Shown here: in pieces, positions 17,304-26,160 of the stretch
How the letters are laid out: each line of letters begins with the position of its first letter
How positions within the stretch are numbered: position 1 is the stretch's first letter
Assembly: GCA_036666555.1 (NCBI GenBank)
Contig: JAVWVS010000019.1
Coordinates: 1 to 40,032 of the forward strand
Reading direction: 5' to 3'
From: UMGS1251 sp036666555
GTDB lineage: Bacteria; Bacillota; Clostridia; Lachnospirales; Lachnospiraceae
Length of the DNA: 40,032 bases
The notes under the pieces: generated by a model
Database searches by the model: none
Told to the model about the DNA's origin: nothing
What the model saw: only the letters and a program-made list of their open reading frames with translations
Made by a program: the position numbers and the translations under genes

Positions 17304-17376
17304 ATGTGTATAACTCCTTTCGAGGTTCCTAATAGATAAAAGATATAAAATATTCCGTCGTCTCCGCCGTAGGGGC

Positions 17377-17549
17377 TGTGGATATGTTCATAAGTACCTT
17401 AAGGCTTCTAAAATCAATGGTTTTGCTAAAGAATAACCCTGTTGAAAAGTAAGCAAATGAAAAGGGACGAAATATGGATAAAAAATAGCTAAAATAAAAA
17501 TAATAAGTTATCCACCGGTGTTTTTGATTAGGAGCACATCTTGTCCACG
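17377..17549. promoter_or_regulatory. DnaA-box cluster between dnaA and dnaN
   Basis: Four near-consensus boxes are visible: TGTGGATAT (17377-17385), TATGGATAA (17473-17481), TTATCCACC (17508-17516) and TTGTCCACG (17541-17549), each within one or two bases of TGTGGATAA/TTATCCACA. They could form the second part of a bipartite origin, as in Bacillus subtilis, or control dnaN transcription. Confidence 0.6.
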
Positions 17550-17560
17550 TGCCATAATCT

Positions 17561-18940
17561 TTAAGCCGGATTGATTTTCTTTTTTACGATTTCCACTGTG
17601 TTATTGAGCGTTTCGCTTTTCACAATATCAGCAGCAACTTTATCGACGCCATGACTTACCGTAGAATGATCTCTGCCTCCCAGCATAATTCCTACAGATT
17701 TTAAAGGAATTTCAGTCATTTGTCTGCAAAGATACATAGCAATTTGACGTGCAGTTACTATTTCAGCATTTCGTTTACTACTTTTTAAGTCTCCAATGGA
17801 TACATTAAAATGTTCTGCAACTACATCGATAATCAAAGAAGCAGTAATCGGTCTATTTTCATTGGGTGATACAATGTCTTTTAAAGCTTCTGCAGCTAAA
17901 GGAATATCAATTTCTTTTTTTCCTAAAATAGCAAAAGCTATTAATTTATTAAGAGAACCTTCTAATTCTCTAATATTTGATTTTACATTTTGTGCAATGT
18001 ATTCGATCACATCAGTTGGAATATGATATTTTTCCAGTCCGTCCAGTTCAATTTTCTTTTGTAAAATAGCCATTCTGGTTTCGTAATTAGGGGATTGAAT
18101 ATCTGCAATAAGGCCCCATTCAAAACGTGTTCGAAGTCTTGCTTCTAATGTTTCGATATCTTTTGGCGGTTTATCACTGGATATAATAATCTGTTTTCCG
18201 GCCATGTGAAGATGGTTGAACGTATGGAAAAATTCTTCTTGTGTACTTTCTTTTCCTATTATAAATTGGATATCATCAATTAATAAAACATCATTATTCC
18301 TATATTTATCACGAAACTTGCTCATGGTGGAATCATTTCCGTTTTTTCCATTCTTAATTGCTTCTATCAATTCGTTGGTAAAAGCTTCACTGGTAACGTA
18401 AAGAACTTTTTTGGAAGCATCTTTTTCTAATATAAAATGAGCAATGGAATGCATGAGATGAGTTTTACCTAATCCAACACCTCCATACAAAAAAAGAGGA
18501 TTGTAGACTTGACCGGGAGATTCTGCTACGGCCAGAGAAGCAGCATGTGCAAAATTGTTGTTGCTTCCTACTACAAACGTATCAAATGTATATTTCGAAT
18601 TTAAATTTGCTTTTTCAATTGCATTACTTTTTTTCTTTGGCCCTTTAGAAGAGTCGGATAAAGTTCGAAGTTCTGCTAAATTCGATTCATTGTCTAAAAT
18701 AAATTTTACTTCATACTCAGTTCCGGTGACTTCTGCAATACAAACCTGAAAAGGAAGAAGATATTTTTGCTCGATGTAATCAATACTTCCCTTTAAATTA
18801 ACCAAGATGAACACCGTATTATTAATTACATCATATACTTTTAAGGGAACGATCCATGTTTTAAAAGAAACATCTGAAAGATTGTGTTCCATTTTCAACT
18901 TTTTTATAATCTCATCCCATTTTTCTATAACTATATTCAT
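17561..18940 (-). CDS. dnaA: chromosomal replication initiator DnaA
   Basis: 459-residue AAA+ initiator that binds DnaA boxes and opens oriC. Domain I is residues 1-80, domain II is a short linker near 90-110, and domain III starts at YTFDTFVVGSNN. Walker A is GGVGLGKTHL, Walker B is VLLIDDIQFI and sensor II lies near NIRELEGSLNKL. Domain IV ends with the DNA-binding signature GRDHSTVSHGVDKV. AGGAG lies about ten bases before the ATG. Its promoter at 18981-19009 lies next to a perfect DnaA box, consistent with autoregulation. Confidence 0.98.
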   Translation of the reverse strand: MNIVIEKWDEIIKKLKMEHNLSDVSFKTWIVPLKVYDVINNTVFILVNLKGSIDYIEQKYLLPFQVCIAEVTGTEYEVKFILDNESNLAELRTLSDSSKGPKKKSNAIEKANLNSKYTFDTFVVGSNNNFAHAASLAVAESPGQVYNPLFLYGGVGLGKTHLMHSIAHFILEKDASKKVLYVTSEAFTNELIEAIKNGKNGNDSTMSKFRDKYRNNDVLLIDDIQFIIGKESTQEEFFHTFNHLHMAGKQIIISSDKPPKDIETLEARLRTRFEWGLIADIQSPNYETRMAILQKKIELDGLEKYHIPTDVIEYIAQNVKSNIRELEGSLNKLIAFAILGKKEIDIPLAAEALKDIVSPNENRPITASLIIDVVAEHFNVSIGDLKSSKRNAEIVTARQIAMYLCRQMTEIPLKSVGIMLGGRDHSTVSHGVDKVAADIVKSETLNNTVEIVKKKINPA

Positions 18941-18980
18941 TGTGATAACTCCTTATTTCTTTAGAGAATACTTCTATTCT

Positions 18981-19009
18981 ATTTTACATCAAATTAGGTA
19001 TTAAGGCAA
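18981..19009 (-). promoter_or_regulatory. dnaA promoter
   Basis: Minus-strand -35 TTGCCT (19004-19009), a 17-base spacer and -10 TAAAAT (18981-18986). The perfect DnaA box at 19021-19029 lies just upstream of the -35, where DnaA could autoregulate. Confidence 0.6.
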
Positions 19010-19185
19010 TGGAAAATAAATGTGGATAACCTTTCAGGAGCTAAAAAGACACAAGGGGTTAGAAATATGAGTTAAAAAAACTTTTTTTAACAGGTTATCC
19101 ACTATAATATAACAAGTTATCCACAAAAGGTGGATAACATTGAACAAAAGAATTAAAAGTAAAATAAAAAAATCAATACTTTTAC

Positions 19186-19214
19186 TTGACGTACAGCCAG
19201 TTATTTACTATAAT
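19186..19214 (+). promoter_or_regulatory. rpmH promoter
   Basis: -35 TTGACG (19186-19191), a 17-base spacer and perfect -10 TATAAT (19209-19214), about 75 bases before the rpmH ATG. A strong vegetative promoter. Confidence 0.8.
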
Positions 19215-19288
19215 TAGATGCGATGTCTAGAAAAGTAAAATACTTATTATAATATAGTAGGTTTGAAAAATTAAGGAGGTGGATATCA

Positions 19289-19423
19289 ATGAAAATGACA
19301 TTCCAACCAAAAAAGAGATCAAGATCAAGAATTCATGGATTCAGAGCAAGAATGAGTACTCCAGGCGGAAGAAAGATAATCGCAGCCAGAAGAACAAAAG
19401 GAAGAAGACAGTTATCAGCGTAG
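19289..19423 (+). CDS. rpmH: 50S ribosomal protein L34
   Basis: 44-residue, highly basic ribosomal protein of the large subunit. It reads MKMTFQPKKRSRSRIHGF and continues with RARMSTPGGRKIIAARRTKGRR, the conserved L34 core. AAGGAGGT lies eight bases before the ATG. It is the first gene rightward of oriC, as in most Firmicutes, followed at once by a small hairpin and then rnpA. Confidence 0.97.
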   Translation: MKMTFQPKKRSRSRIHGFRARMSTPGGRKIIAARRTKGRRQLSA

Positions 19424-19444
19424 GCCGCATTATGTGGCCTTTTC
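19422..19444 (+). terminator. attenuating hairpin between rpmH and rnpA
   Basis: GGCCGC (19423-19428) pairs with GTGGCC (19434-19439) using one G-U pair and a 5-base loop, followed by TTTTCTT. A short stem like this probably terminates only part of the transcripts, giving more rpmH than rnpA mRNA. Confidence 0.55.
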
Positions 19445-19465
19445 TTCATTAAGGAGAATATTAGT

Positions 19466-19813
19466 ATGCATTTTTCCGAATCATTAAAGAAAAACAAGGA
19501 CTTTCAGGTAGTGTATAGACAAGGAAAGTCTTACGCCAATAAGTATCTGGTAATGTATGTTAAAAAGAATCTAACGGATAAGAATAAAATCGGAATATCG
19601 GTTAGTAAAAAAGTAGGGAACAGTATCGTAAGACATCGACTTACAAGATTGATTAGAGAAAGTTATCGGTTACAGGAAGAAAACATCCAACATGGAGTAG
19701 ATATCATAGTCATCGCAAGAGAGAATGCAAAAGGAAAAGGTTACAGAGAAATAGAAAGTGCATTCCTCCATTTAGGAAAGCTTCACAACATATATGGAGA
19801 CACAGACAAATGA
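19466..19813 (+). CDS. rnpA: ribonuclease P protein component
   Basis: 115-residue basic protein subunit of RNase P, which matures the 5' end of tRNAs together with the RNA subunit. Recognisable are LKKNKDFQVVYRQGKSYANKY, GISVSKKVGNSIVRHRLTR (the RNR-like signature region) and DIIVIARENA. AAGGAGA precedes the ATG. The stop overlaps the yidD start by four bases (ATGA), implying coupled translation. Confidence 0.95.
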   Translation: MHFSESLKKNKDFQVVYRQGKSYANKYLVMYVKKNLTDKNKIGISVSKKVGNSIVRHRLTRLIRESYRLQEENIQHGVDIIVIARENAKGKGYREIESAFLHLGKLHNIYGDTDK

Positions 19814-20022
19814 AAAGAATCTTAATAGGATTAATTAAGTTTTATAGAAAATATTTGTCTCCACTTAAGGTAAGGTCGCATTGCATTTATGTACCAACGT
19901 GTTCTCAATACGGAATAGAAGCAATTGAAAAATACGGCGCTATAAAAGGCTCGCTTCTTACTGTATGGAGAATTCTTCGGTGTAATCCGTTTGCAAAAGG
20001 CGGATATGATCCGGTACCTTAA
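19810..20022 (+). CDS. yidD: membrane protein insertion efficiency factor YidD
   Basis: 70-residue small membrane-associated protein that assists YidC-dependent insertion. It shows the family pattern LIKFYRKYLSPL, YVPTCSQYGIEAIEKYG and RILRCNPFAKGGYDPVP almost unaltered. It overlaps rnpA by four bases and lies 30 bases before yidC, the standard arrangement. Confidence 0.95.
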   Translation: MKRILIGLIKFYRKYLSPLKVRSHCIYVPTCSQYGIEAIEKYGAIKGSLLTVWRILRCNPFAKGGYDPVP

Positions 20023-20052
20023 AAAAATTACCATTTATATGGAGGAAAAAAT

Positions 20053-21324
20053 ATGGGTATTTTAGCAACACAGGCAACTACACCGATTATTGGACAAATC
20101 GCGTGGCTGCTTGGTAAATTAATGGATGGAATATTTAATGTATTAAATAATGTGTTTGGAATCCAAAATATTGGATGGTGTATCATTATTTTTACAATTG
20201 TCATTTATACACTGCTGCTTCCACTTACTATTAAGCAGCAAAAATTTTCAAAGATGTCTGCGGTGATGAATCCGGAAATCCAAAAAATTACCAATAAGTA
20301 CAAAGGTAAAAAAGATCAGACATCTATGTTGAAGCAACAAGATGAGACAAAATTAATATATGAAAAATACGGAGTATCACCCACCAGTGGATGTCTTCCC
20401 ATGTTGGTGCAAATGCCGATTTTATTTGGTCTATACGATGTGATTCGTAATATTCCGGCATATGTATCTGGAATTAAAGATGCATATATGCCTTTAGTTA
20501 ATAATATTATGTCAACACCTGGTTTCGAAAAAATCATGCAGAAAATAGGAGAAGCAAAACCTATTTATGTGAATGCAGATAAATTTGACTATGGAAATGC
20601 CAATACACTGGTTGATGTACTTTATAAGTTTCAGGACCATTCCTGGACAACCTTAATTGATAAGTTTCCGGATCTGGAAACTTTAATACACAGTACACAA
20701 GAGAATTTAATTCACTTAAATAGTTTTTTAGGAATCAATATTGCAGAAACACCATCCGCACTTTTTATGAGTGCAATTAAAACAGGTGCGGTTCTGTCCA
20801 TCGTATTGGCAATTGCAATTCCAGTGTTATCAGGACTTACACAGTACTTAAGTATTAAGTTGATGCCACAGGCACCAACGGACGATAACAATGCTATGGC
20901 AGCATCCATGAAGAGCATGAATATGTTTATGCCACTGTTTTCCGTGTTTATGTGTTTTACACTTCCATCAGGACTTGGATTATACTGGGTTGCCAGTGCA
21001 GTAGTCAGATCGGTACAACAAGCACTGATCAATGCATATATGAACCGACAGTCCATTGAAGATTTAATGGAAAAAAATGTTAAAAAGGCGAATAAAAAAC
21101 GCGAGAAAAAAGGTATCTCAGCGAAGAACATTAATGAGATGGCACAAAAAAGTGTTCGTAATATAGAAAATCCATCCCAAGCGAAAGCAAAGTTATCACA
21201 AGACGAAAAGGATGCACAGATAAAAAAAGCTACAGAATATTACAATAAAAATGCAAAACCCGGAAGTTTAGCTTCGAAAGCGAACATGGTAAGTAAATTC
21301 AACGATAATAAAAAGGATTCATAA
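20053..21324 (+). CDS. yidC: membrane protein insertase YidC/Oxa1
   Basis: 423-residue polytopic insertase of the inner membrane. The family core includes LPLTIKQQKFSKMSAVMNPEIQKI, KYGVSPTSGCLPMLVQMPILFGLY and a later FMCFTLPSGLGLYWVASAVVRSVQQ. The C-terminal 90 residues are Lys/Ala rich and probably cytoplasmic, as in other ribosome-contacting YidC tails. It lacks a lipobox, unlike Bacillus SpoIIIJ. GGAGG lies ten bases before the ATG; jag follows after 16 bases. Confidence 0.95.
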   Translation: MGILATQATTPIIGQIAWLLGKLMDGIFNVLNNVFGIQNIGWCIIIFTIVIYTLLLPLTIKQQKFSKMSAVMNPEIQKITNKYKGKKDQTSMLKQQDETKLIYEKYGVSPTSGCLPMLVQMPILFGLYDVIRNIPAYVSGIKDAYMPLVNNIMSTPGFEKIMQKIGEAKPIYVNADKFDYGNANTLVDVLYKFQDHSWTTLIDKFPDLETLIHSTQENLIHLNSFLGINIAETPSALFMSAIKTGAVLSIVLAIAIPVLSGLTQYLSIKLMPQAPTDDNNAMAASMKSMNMFMPLFSVFMCFTLPSGLGLYWVASAVVRSVQQALINAYMNRQSIEDLMEKNVKKANKKREKKGISAKNINEMAQKSVRNIENPSQAKAKLSQDEKDAQIKKATEYYNKNAKPGSLASKANMVSKFNDNKKDS

Positions 21325-21340
21325 AAAAGGGGGAAACGTT

Positions 21341-22108
21341 ATGGGAGATATTACAGTATCTGCAAAAACACTGGAAGATGCCATTACAGAAGCTCTAATT
21401 CAGTTGGAAATTACAAGTGATTTATTGGAGTATGATGTTATTGAAAAAGGAAGTGACGGATTTCTTGGAATCGGAAGAAAACAAGCAGTGATTCATGCTA
21501 GAAAAAAACAAGCGGAAGTGAAACCTGTCACAAAGGAACCTGCACCACATTTGGAAAAAGTAAAAGAAAAGACAAAAGAAAAGATGCCGGAAGCAGCTCA
21601 TGTAGAAGAACAATACGAAGGCAGACATCATGAGACGGAATTGGCAAAAGTGGAAGAAGTTACGATTCATGCTTGTGAAACATTTTTAAAGGATGTATTA
21701 AAAGCGATGGATATGGAAGTGGAAGTCACCTCAGTCATTGGTACAGATGGAGCTTTAAATGTCGATTTAGCCGGAAAAAATATGGGGATTCTCATTGGAA
21801 AAAGAGGACAGACATTGGATTCGCTTCAATATCTTACAAATCGTGTAGCCAATAAGATGCAAGAGGGATATGTAAGAGTAAAATTAGATACCGAAGATTA
21901 TAGAAAACGTAGAAAAGAAACACTGGAAAATTTAGCGAAGAACATTGCATATAAAGTGAAAAGTACAAAAAAACCAGTTTCTTTAGAACCAATGAACCCA
22001 TATGAACGTAGAATTATTCACTCAGCACTGCAAAGTGATCGGTATGTGACAACCCATAGCGAAGGGGAAGAACCTTATAGACGTGTGGTAGTAACATTAA
22101 AGAAATAA
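21341..22108 (+). CDS. jag: RNA-binding protein Jag (KhpB)
   Basis: 255 residues with three domains: an N-terminal Jag_N domain (residues 1-50, with GSDGFLGIGRKQA), a charged linker of about 60 residues, a KH domain with GILIGKRGQTLDSLQYL near residue 147, and a C-terminal R3H domain with RRIIHSAL...PYRRVVV. The family binds RNA and influences cell elongation and division in Gram-positives. Located directly after yidC as is usual. Confidence 0.93.
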   Translation: MGDITVSAKTLEDAITEALIQLEITSDLLEYDVIEKGSDGFLGIGRKQAVIHARKKQAEVKPVTKEPAPHLEKVKEKTKEKMPEAAHVEEQYEGRHHETELAKVEEVTIHACETFLKDVLKAMDMEVEVTSVIGTDGALNVDLAGKNMGILIGKRGQTLDSLQYLTNRVANKMQEGYVRVKLDTEDYRKRRKETLENLAKNIAYKVKSTKKPVSLEPMNPYERRIIHSALQSDRYVTTHSEGEEPYRRVVVTLKK

Positions 22109-22114
22109 AACAAC

Positions 22115-22147
22115 AGGCGGCACATTCTAAGGAAGGTGCTGCCTTTC
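22115..22147 (+). terminator. hairpin after jag
   Basis: AGGCGGCAC (22115-22123) pairs with GTGCTGCCT (22136-22144) with one G-U pair and a 12-base loop. Only a short T-rich tail follows, so termination before mnmE may be partial. Confidence 0.5.
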
Positions 22148-22164
22148 TTAAATCAGGAGCGACT

Positions 22165-23538
22165 ATGAAAAAGAATACAATTGCTGCAATTGCAACCGGA
22201 ATGAGTCATTCCGGAATAGGAATCGTTAGAATTAGCGGAGAAGAAGCATTTTCAATTGTCGATGATATCTATCAGGGAAAAAAAGAAAAGAAACTCTCCA
22301 AAGAAAAGAGTCACACGATTCATTACGGCTATATTATGGAAGAGGATCATCTGATAGATGAAGTGTTAGTGACACTGATGAAAGGACCACGAAGTTTTAC
22401 CGGTGAAGACACAGTGGAAATCAATTGCCATGGAGGCATGTATGTGCTTAACAGAGTACTGGAAGTGGTTATTAAAAATGGAGCAAGGCCTGCAGAACCG
22501 GGAGAATTTACTAAGCGTGCATTCTTAAATGGAAAGATGGATTTATCTCAGGCGGAAGCAGTTATGGATGTTATTGAAGCGAAGAATGAATATGCACTGC
22601 AAAGCTCTGTGCGCCAATTAAAAGGGAATGTATGTGAAAAAATAAGTAGTATTCGAGAAGAAATCTTATACCATACCGCATTTATTGAAACGGCATTGGA
22701 TGATCCGGAACACATTTCCATAGAAGGTTATGGGGAAAAGCTTTTGATAACCACAGGGAGATTGTTGAAAGAAATTGAAAAATTACTGGAGACAGTGGAT
22801 AACGGTCGGATGATGAAAGAAGGAATTAAGACGGTTATTGTAGGAAAACCAAATGCAGGGAAATCTTCTTTACTAAATGTATTAGTGGGGGAAGAACGGG
22901 CAATTGTAACTGATGTGGAAGGAACTACCAGAGATATTTTAGAGGAAAATATTCGACTTCAAGGAATCAGCCTAAATATTATAGATACTGCAGGAATTCG
23001 CAGTACAGAGAATATTGTGGAAAAAATCGGTGTTGAAAAAGCAAGAGAACATGCAGAAGAAGCGGATTTGATTATTTACGTGGTAGATGCGTCGAAACCA
23101 TTGGATGAAAACGATGAAGAAATTATCAATATTATAAAGAACCGTAAGGCAATTGTACTGCTCAATAAATCGGATTTAACAATGGTTCTTACCAAAGAGA
23201 TGCTAAGTAAAAAAATTGAAAAGCCAATGATTGAAGTATCTGTCAAAGAAGAACAAGGTATTAAAGAACTGGAAGATACGCTGAAAGATATGTTTTTCAA
23301 AGGAAAAATATCTTTTAACGATGAGGTATATATTACCAATATAAGGCACAAGACGGCACTTCAGGATGCACATGATTCCTTAGAAAAAGTAAATGAGAGC
23401 ATAGAAAATCAGATGCCGGAAGATTTCTATTCCATTGATTTGTTGGACGCCTACGAATCCTTGGGAAGTATCACCGGAGAAACAATAGGAGAAGACTTAG
23501 TCAATGAAATATTCAGCAAATTCTGTATGGGAAAATAA
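22165..23538 (+). CDS. mnmE: tRNA modification GTPase MnmE
   Basis: 457-residue GTPase that with MnmG forms the cmnm5 modification of uridine 34 in certain tRNAs. The N-terminal tetrahydrofolate-binding domain begins at NTIAAIATGMSHSGIGIVRISG. The G domain has P-loop GKPNAGKSS, GTTRD (G2), DTAGIR (G3) and NKSD (G4), and the C-terminus is the catalytic CMGK box of the family. AGGAGCG precedes the ATG. The 3' end overlaps mnmG by 35 bases. Confidence 0.97.
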   Translation: MKKNTIAAIATGMSHSGIGIVRISGEEAFSIVDDIYQGKKEKKLSKEKSHTIHYGYIMEEDHLIDEVLVTLMKGPRSFTGEDTVEINCHGGMYVLNRVLEVVIKNGARPAEPGEFTKRAFLNGKMDLSQAEAVMDVIEAKNEYALQSSVRQLKGNVCEKISSIREEILYHTAFIETALDDPEHISIEGYGEKLLITTGRLLKEIEKLLETVDNGRMMKEGIKTVIVGKPNAGKSSLLNVLVGEERAIVTDVEGTTRDILEENIRLQGISLNIIDTAGIRSTENIVEKIGVEKAREHAEEADLIIYVVDASKPLDENDEEIINIIKNRKAIVLLNKSDLTMVLTKEMLSKKIEKPMIEVSVKEEQGIKELEDTLKDMFFKGKISFNDEVYITNIRHKTALQDAHDSLEKVNESIENQMPEDFYSIDLLDAYESLGSITGETIGEDLVNEIFSKFCMGK

Positions 23539-25411
23539 AGACGAATACGATGTAGTAGTAATCGGGGCAGGACATGCAGGCTGTGAGGCCGCACTGGCTG
23601 CCGCAAGACTTGGACTTAAGACCATTGTATTTACAGTCAGTGTCAATAGTATTGCACTAATGCCCTGTAATCCCAATATTGGAGGCACATCAAAGGGACA
23701 TTTGGTAAGAGAAATCGATGCTCTGGGTGGAGAAATGGGACATGTGATTGACCGGACATTTATTCAATCGAAGATGTTAAACGAATCAAAAGGACCTGCA
23801 GTACACTCTCTTCGTGCCCAGGCAGATAAAAACCGCTATAGTGAAGCTATGCGTCAAGTGTTAGAAAATCAAGATCATTTAATTATTAAGCAAGCGGAAG
23901 TAACGGAAATACTTGGAAATGGAGAACGAGTGACGGGAGTCCAGACTTATTCCGGAGGCATTTATCGCTGTAAGGCAGTGATATTGTGTACGGGAACTTA
24001 CTTAAAGGCACGATGCATTTATGGAGAAGTCAGCACACAAACCGGGCCAAATGGGCTACAACCGGCTAACTATCTAACAGATTCATTGAAAAATCTGGGA
24101 ATCCGAATGAATCGATTTAAAACAGGAACTCCGGCAAGAATTGATAAGCGCACAATTGATTTTAGTAAGATGCAAGAACAGTTTGGTGATGAAAAAGTCA
24201 TTCCCTTTTCCTTTACTACAAATCCCAAAGAAGTGCAAATTGATCAGGCTTCTTGCTGGTTAACCTACACCAATGAAAAGACCCATGAAATTATTCGTGA
24301 AAATTTAGATCGCTCTCCTCTTTTTTCGGGGATGATCGAAGGAACCGGTCCTCGCTACTGCCCTTCCATAGAAGATAAAGTAGTGAAATTTGCAGATAAG
24401 AATCGACATCAAGTATTCATAGAACCGGAAGGTTTGGGAACGAACGAAATGTATGTGGGTGGGATGTCCAGTTCATTACCAGAGGATGTGCAATATAAAA
24501 TGTATCGTAGTGTTGCAGGACTGGAACATGCGAATATAGTACGGAATGCATATGCAATTGAATATGATTGTATTGATGCCAGACAGCTTTATCCGACTTT
24601 GGAATTTCGAACAATCAAAGGACTTTATAGTGGGGGACAGTTTAACGGAAGCTCGGGATACGAAGAGGCTGCCGCACAAGGGCTGATAGCAGGCGTAAAT
24701 GCTGCTTTAAGCATTCTTGGCAAGGAACAGGTCGTTTTAGATCGTTCTCAGGCTTATATCGGCGTTTTAATCGATGACTTGGTGACAAAGGAAAGTCACG
24801 AACCTTATCGGATGATGACTTCTCGTGCTGAATATCGTCTTTTGCTTCGACAAGACAATGCAGATCAACGGTTAACAGACATTGGATACCAAGTGGGATT
24901 AATTTCCAAAGAACGTCAAGAGGAAGTATGGGAAAAGAAAAAGAAAATTATATCTGAGATAGAACGACTAGAACAAACAAATATTGGGGCGAATCAAACC
25001 GTTCAAAAACTCTTACAACTTCAAGAGAGTACACCATTAAGTTCCGGAACTACATTGGCAGAGCTCATTCGCCGCCCGGAACTGAATTATAGCATTTTAG
25101 AGCCGATTGATCAAAATAGACCACAGTTAAATGAAGACGTGATAGAGCAAGTGAATATTCATATTAAGTATGAAGGATACATTAAACGCCAGCAAAAGCA
25201 GGTAGAACAGTTTAAAAAACTAGAAACAAAAAAGATTCCGGAAGGAATTCATTATGAAGAAATCAAGAGTTTGCGTATTGAGGCTGTTCAAAAACTGGAA
25301 CAGTACCGCCCCGTTTCAATTGGGCAGGCATCACGTATTTCCGGAGTATCTCCGGCAGATATTTCAGTACTATTAGTATATATGGAACAATATGGAAGGA
25401 AATCAATATGA
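23504..25411 (+). CDS. mnmG: tRNA uridine-5-carboxymethylaminomethyl modification enzyme MnmG
   Basis: 635-residue FAD enzyme partnering MnmE. The dinucleotide-binding motif VVIGAGHAGCEAALAAARLG starts near residue 19, and further marks are MPCNPNIGGTSKGHLVREIDALGG, GTPARI and the C-terminal GVSPADISVLLVY. The start lies inside mnmE, with AGGAGAAG about nine bases before the ATG and no better downstream start before the FAD motif. rsmG overlaps its end by four bases. The pair mnmE-mnmG is thus translationally linked. Confidence 0.96.
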   Translation: MKYSANSVWENKDEYDVVVIGAGHAGCEAALAAARLGLKTIVFTVSVNSIALMPCNPNIGGTSKGHLVREIDALGGEMGHVIDRTFIQSKMLNESKGPAVHSLRAQADKNRYSEAMRQVLENQDHLIIKQAEVTEILGNGERVTGVQTYSGGIYRCKAVILCTGTYLKARCIYGEVSTQTGPNGLQPANYLTDSLKNLGIRMNRFKTGTPARIDKRTIDFSKMQEQFGDEKVIPFSFTTNPKEVQIDQASCWLTYTNEKTHEIIRENLDRSPLFSGMIEGTGPRYCPSIEDKVVKFADKNRHQVFIEPEGLGTNEMYVGGMSSSLPEDVQYKMYRSVAGLEHANIVRNAYAIEYDCIDARQLYPTLEFRTIKGLYSGGQFNGSSGYEEAAAQGLIAGVNAALSILGKEQVVLDRSQAYIGVLIDDLVTKESHEPYRMMTSRAEYRLLLRQDNADQRLTDIGYQVGLISKERQEEVWEKKKKIISEIERLEQTNIGANQTVQKLLQLQESTPLSSGTTLAELIRRPELNYSILEPIDQNRPQLNEDVIEQVNIHIKYEGYIKRQQKQVEQFKKLETKKIPEGIHYEEIKSLRIEAVQKLEQYRPVSIGQASRISGVSPADISVLLVYMEQYGRKSI

Positions 25412-26118
25412 GCCAGATATTTGAGAGTAAATTAAAGGAAATGGGAATTGTCTTGACAGACAGACAAAAGCAACAGTTCGTTGCTTTTTATGATATCCTA
25501 TTAGAATGGAACCAAGTGATGAATTTAACTGGAATTACAGAGGAAGAGGAAGTAAATGAAAAACATTTTGTAGACAGTCTCTCCCTGGTAAAGGTAGTTA
25601 ACTTACAGGAGGTTCATAAAATTATAGATGTAGGAACCGGAGCCGGATTTCCCGGAATTCCGCTGAAAATCATTTTTCCACATTTGGAAGTGGTATTATT
25701 AGATTCTTTAAACAAACGGGTGAAATTTTTAGATGCAGTCATTGAAACATTAGGTCTTACCGGAATGAAAGCAATTCATGGCCGTGCGGAAGATTTTGCA
25801 AAAACCATGGAATATAGGGAACAGTTTGATTTATGCGTATCCAGAGCGGTTGCTAATTTATCCACACTTTCTGAATATTGTTTGCCTTATGTCCACACAA
25901 AAGGGTACTTTATCCCATACAAATCGGGAGAAATAGAGGAAGAATTGGAAAAATCGGAAAAAGCAATTCGATTACTGGGAGGATATGTGGAAGAAGTAGT
26001 TAAATTCACATTGCCGGGAAGTGAAATAAGTCGTTCATTTGTGAAAATTAGAAAGAGCAATGCTACTCCTAAGAAATATCCAAGAAAATCAGGATTACCT
26101 GCAAAAGAACCGATTTAG
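25408..26118 (+). CDS. rsmG: 16S rRNA (guanine-527 N7) methyltransferase RsmG
   Basis: 236-residue SAM-dependent methyltransferase acting on G527 of 16S rRNA (GidB). The motif I IIDVGTGAGFPGIPLKI is at about residues 70-86, followed by LLDSLNKRVKFLD, GRAEDFA and the SRAVANLSTL catalytic region. The ATG overlaps the mnmG stop (ATGA). The stop codon forms the edge of a long perfect inverted repeat that also serves the convergent gene. Confidence 0.96.
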   Translation: MSQIFESKLKEMGIVLTDRQKQQFVAFYDILLEWNQVMNLTGITEEEEVNEKHFVDSLSLVKVVNLQEVHKIIDVGTGAGFPGIPLKIIFPHLEVVLLDSLNKRVKFLDAVIETLGLTGMKAIHGRAEDFAKTMEYREQFDLCVSRAVANLSTLSEYCLPYVHTKGYFIPYKSGEIEEELEKSEKAIRLLGGYVEEVVKFTLPGSEISRSFVKIRKSNATPKKYPRKSGLPAKEPI

Positions 26119-26160
26119 TAAAAAAGAGAATTCTCATGTTGAGAATTCTCTTTTTTACTA
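26116..26160. terminator. 20-bp perfect inverted repeat containing both stop codons
   Basis: Arms 26116-26135 and 26141-26160 are perfect reverse complements with loop ATGTT. Each arm begins with TAG, the stop codon of rsmG on the plus strand and of the hydrolase on the minus strand. The A-run and T-run make it a bidirectional terminator. Confidence 0.92.

Larger units (their letters stand above)
18941..19288. other. oriC: replication origin region oriC (dnaA-rpmH intergenic)
   Basis: This gene-free stretch holds DnaA boxes TGTGGATAA (19021-19029, perfect), TTATCCACT (19095-19103), TTATCCACA (19117-19125, perfect) and GGTGGATAA (19129-19137). The last two face each other across three bases. 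An A/T-rich tract at about 19138-19185 is a candidate unwinding element. Genes on the left are nearly all leftward and those on the right rightward, as expected at an origin. It also carries the dnaA and rpmH promoters. Confidence 0.9.
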
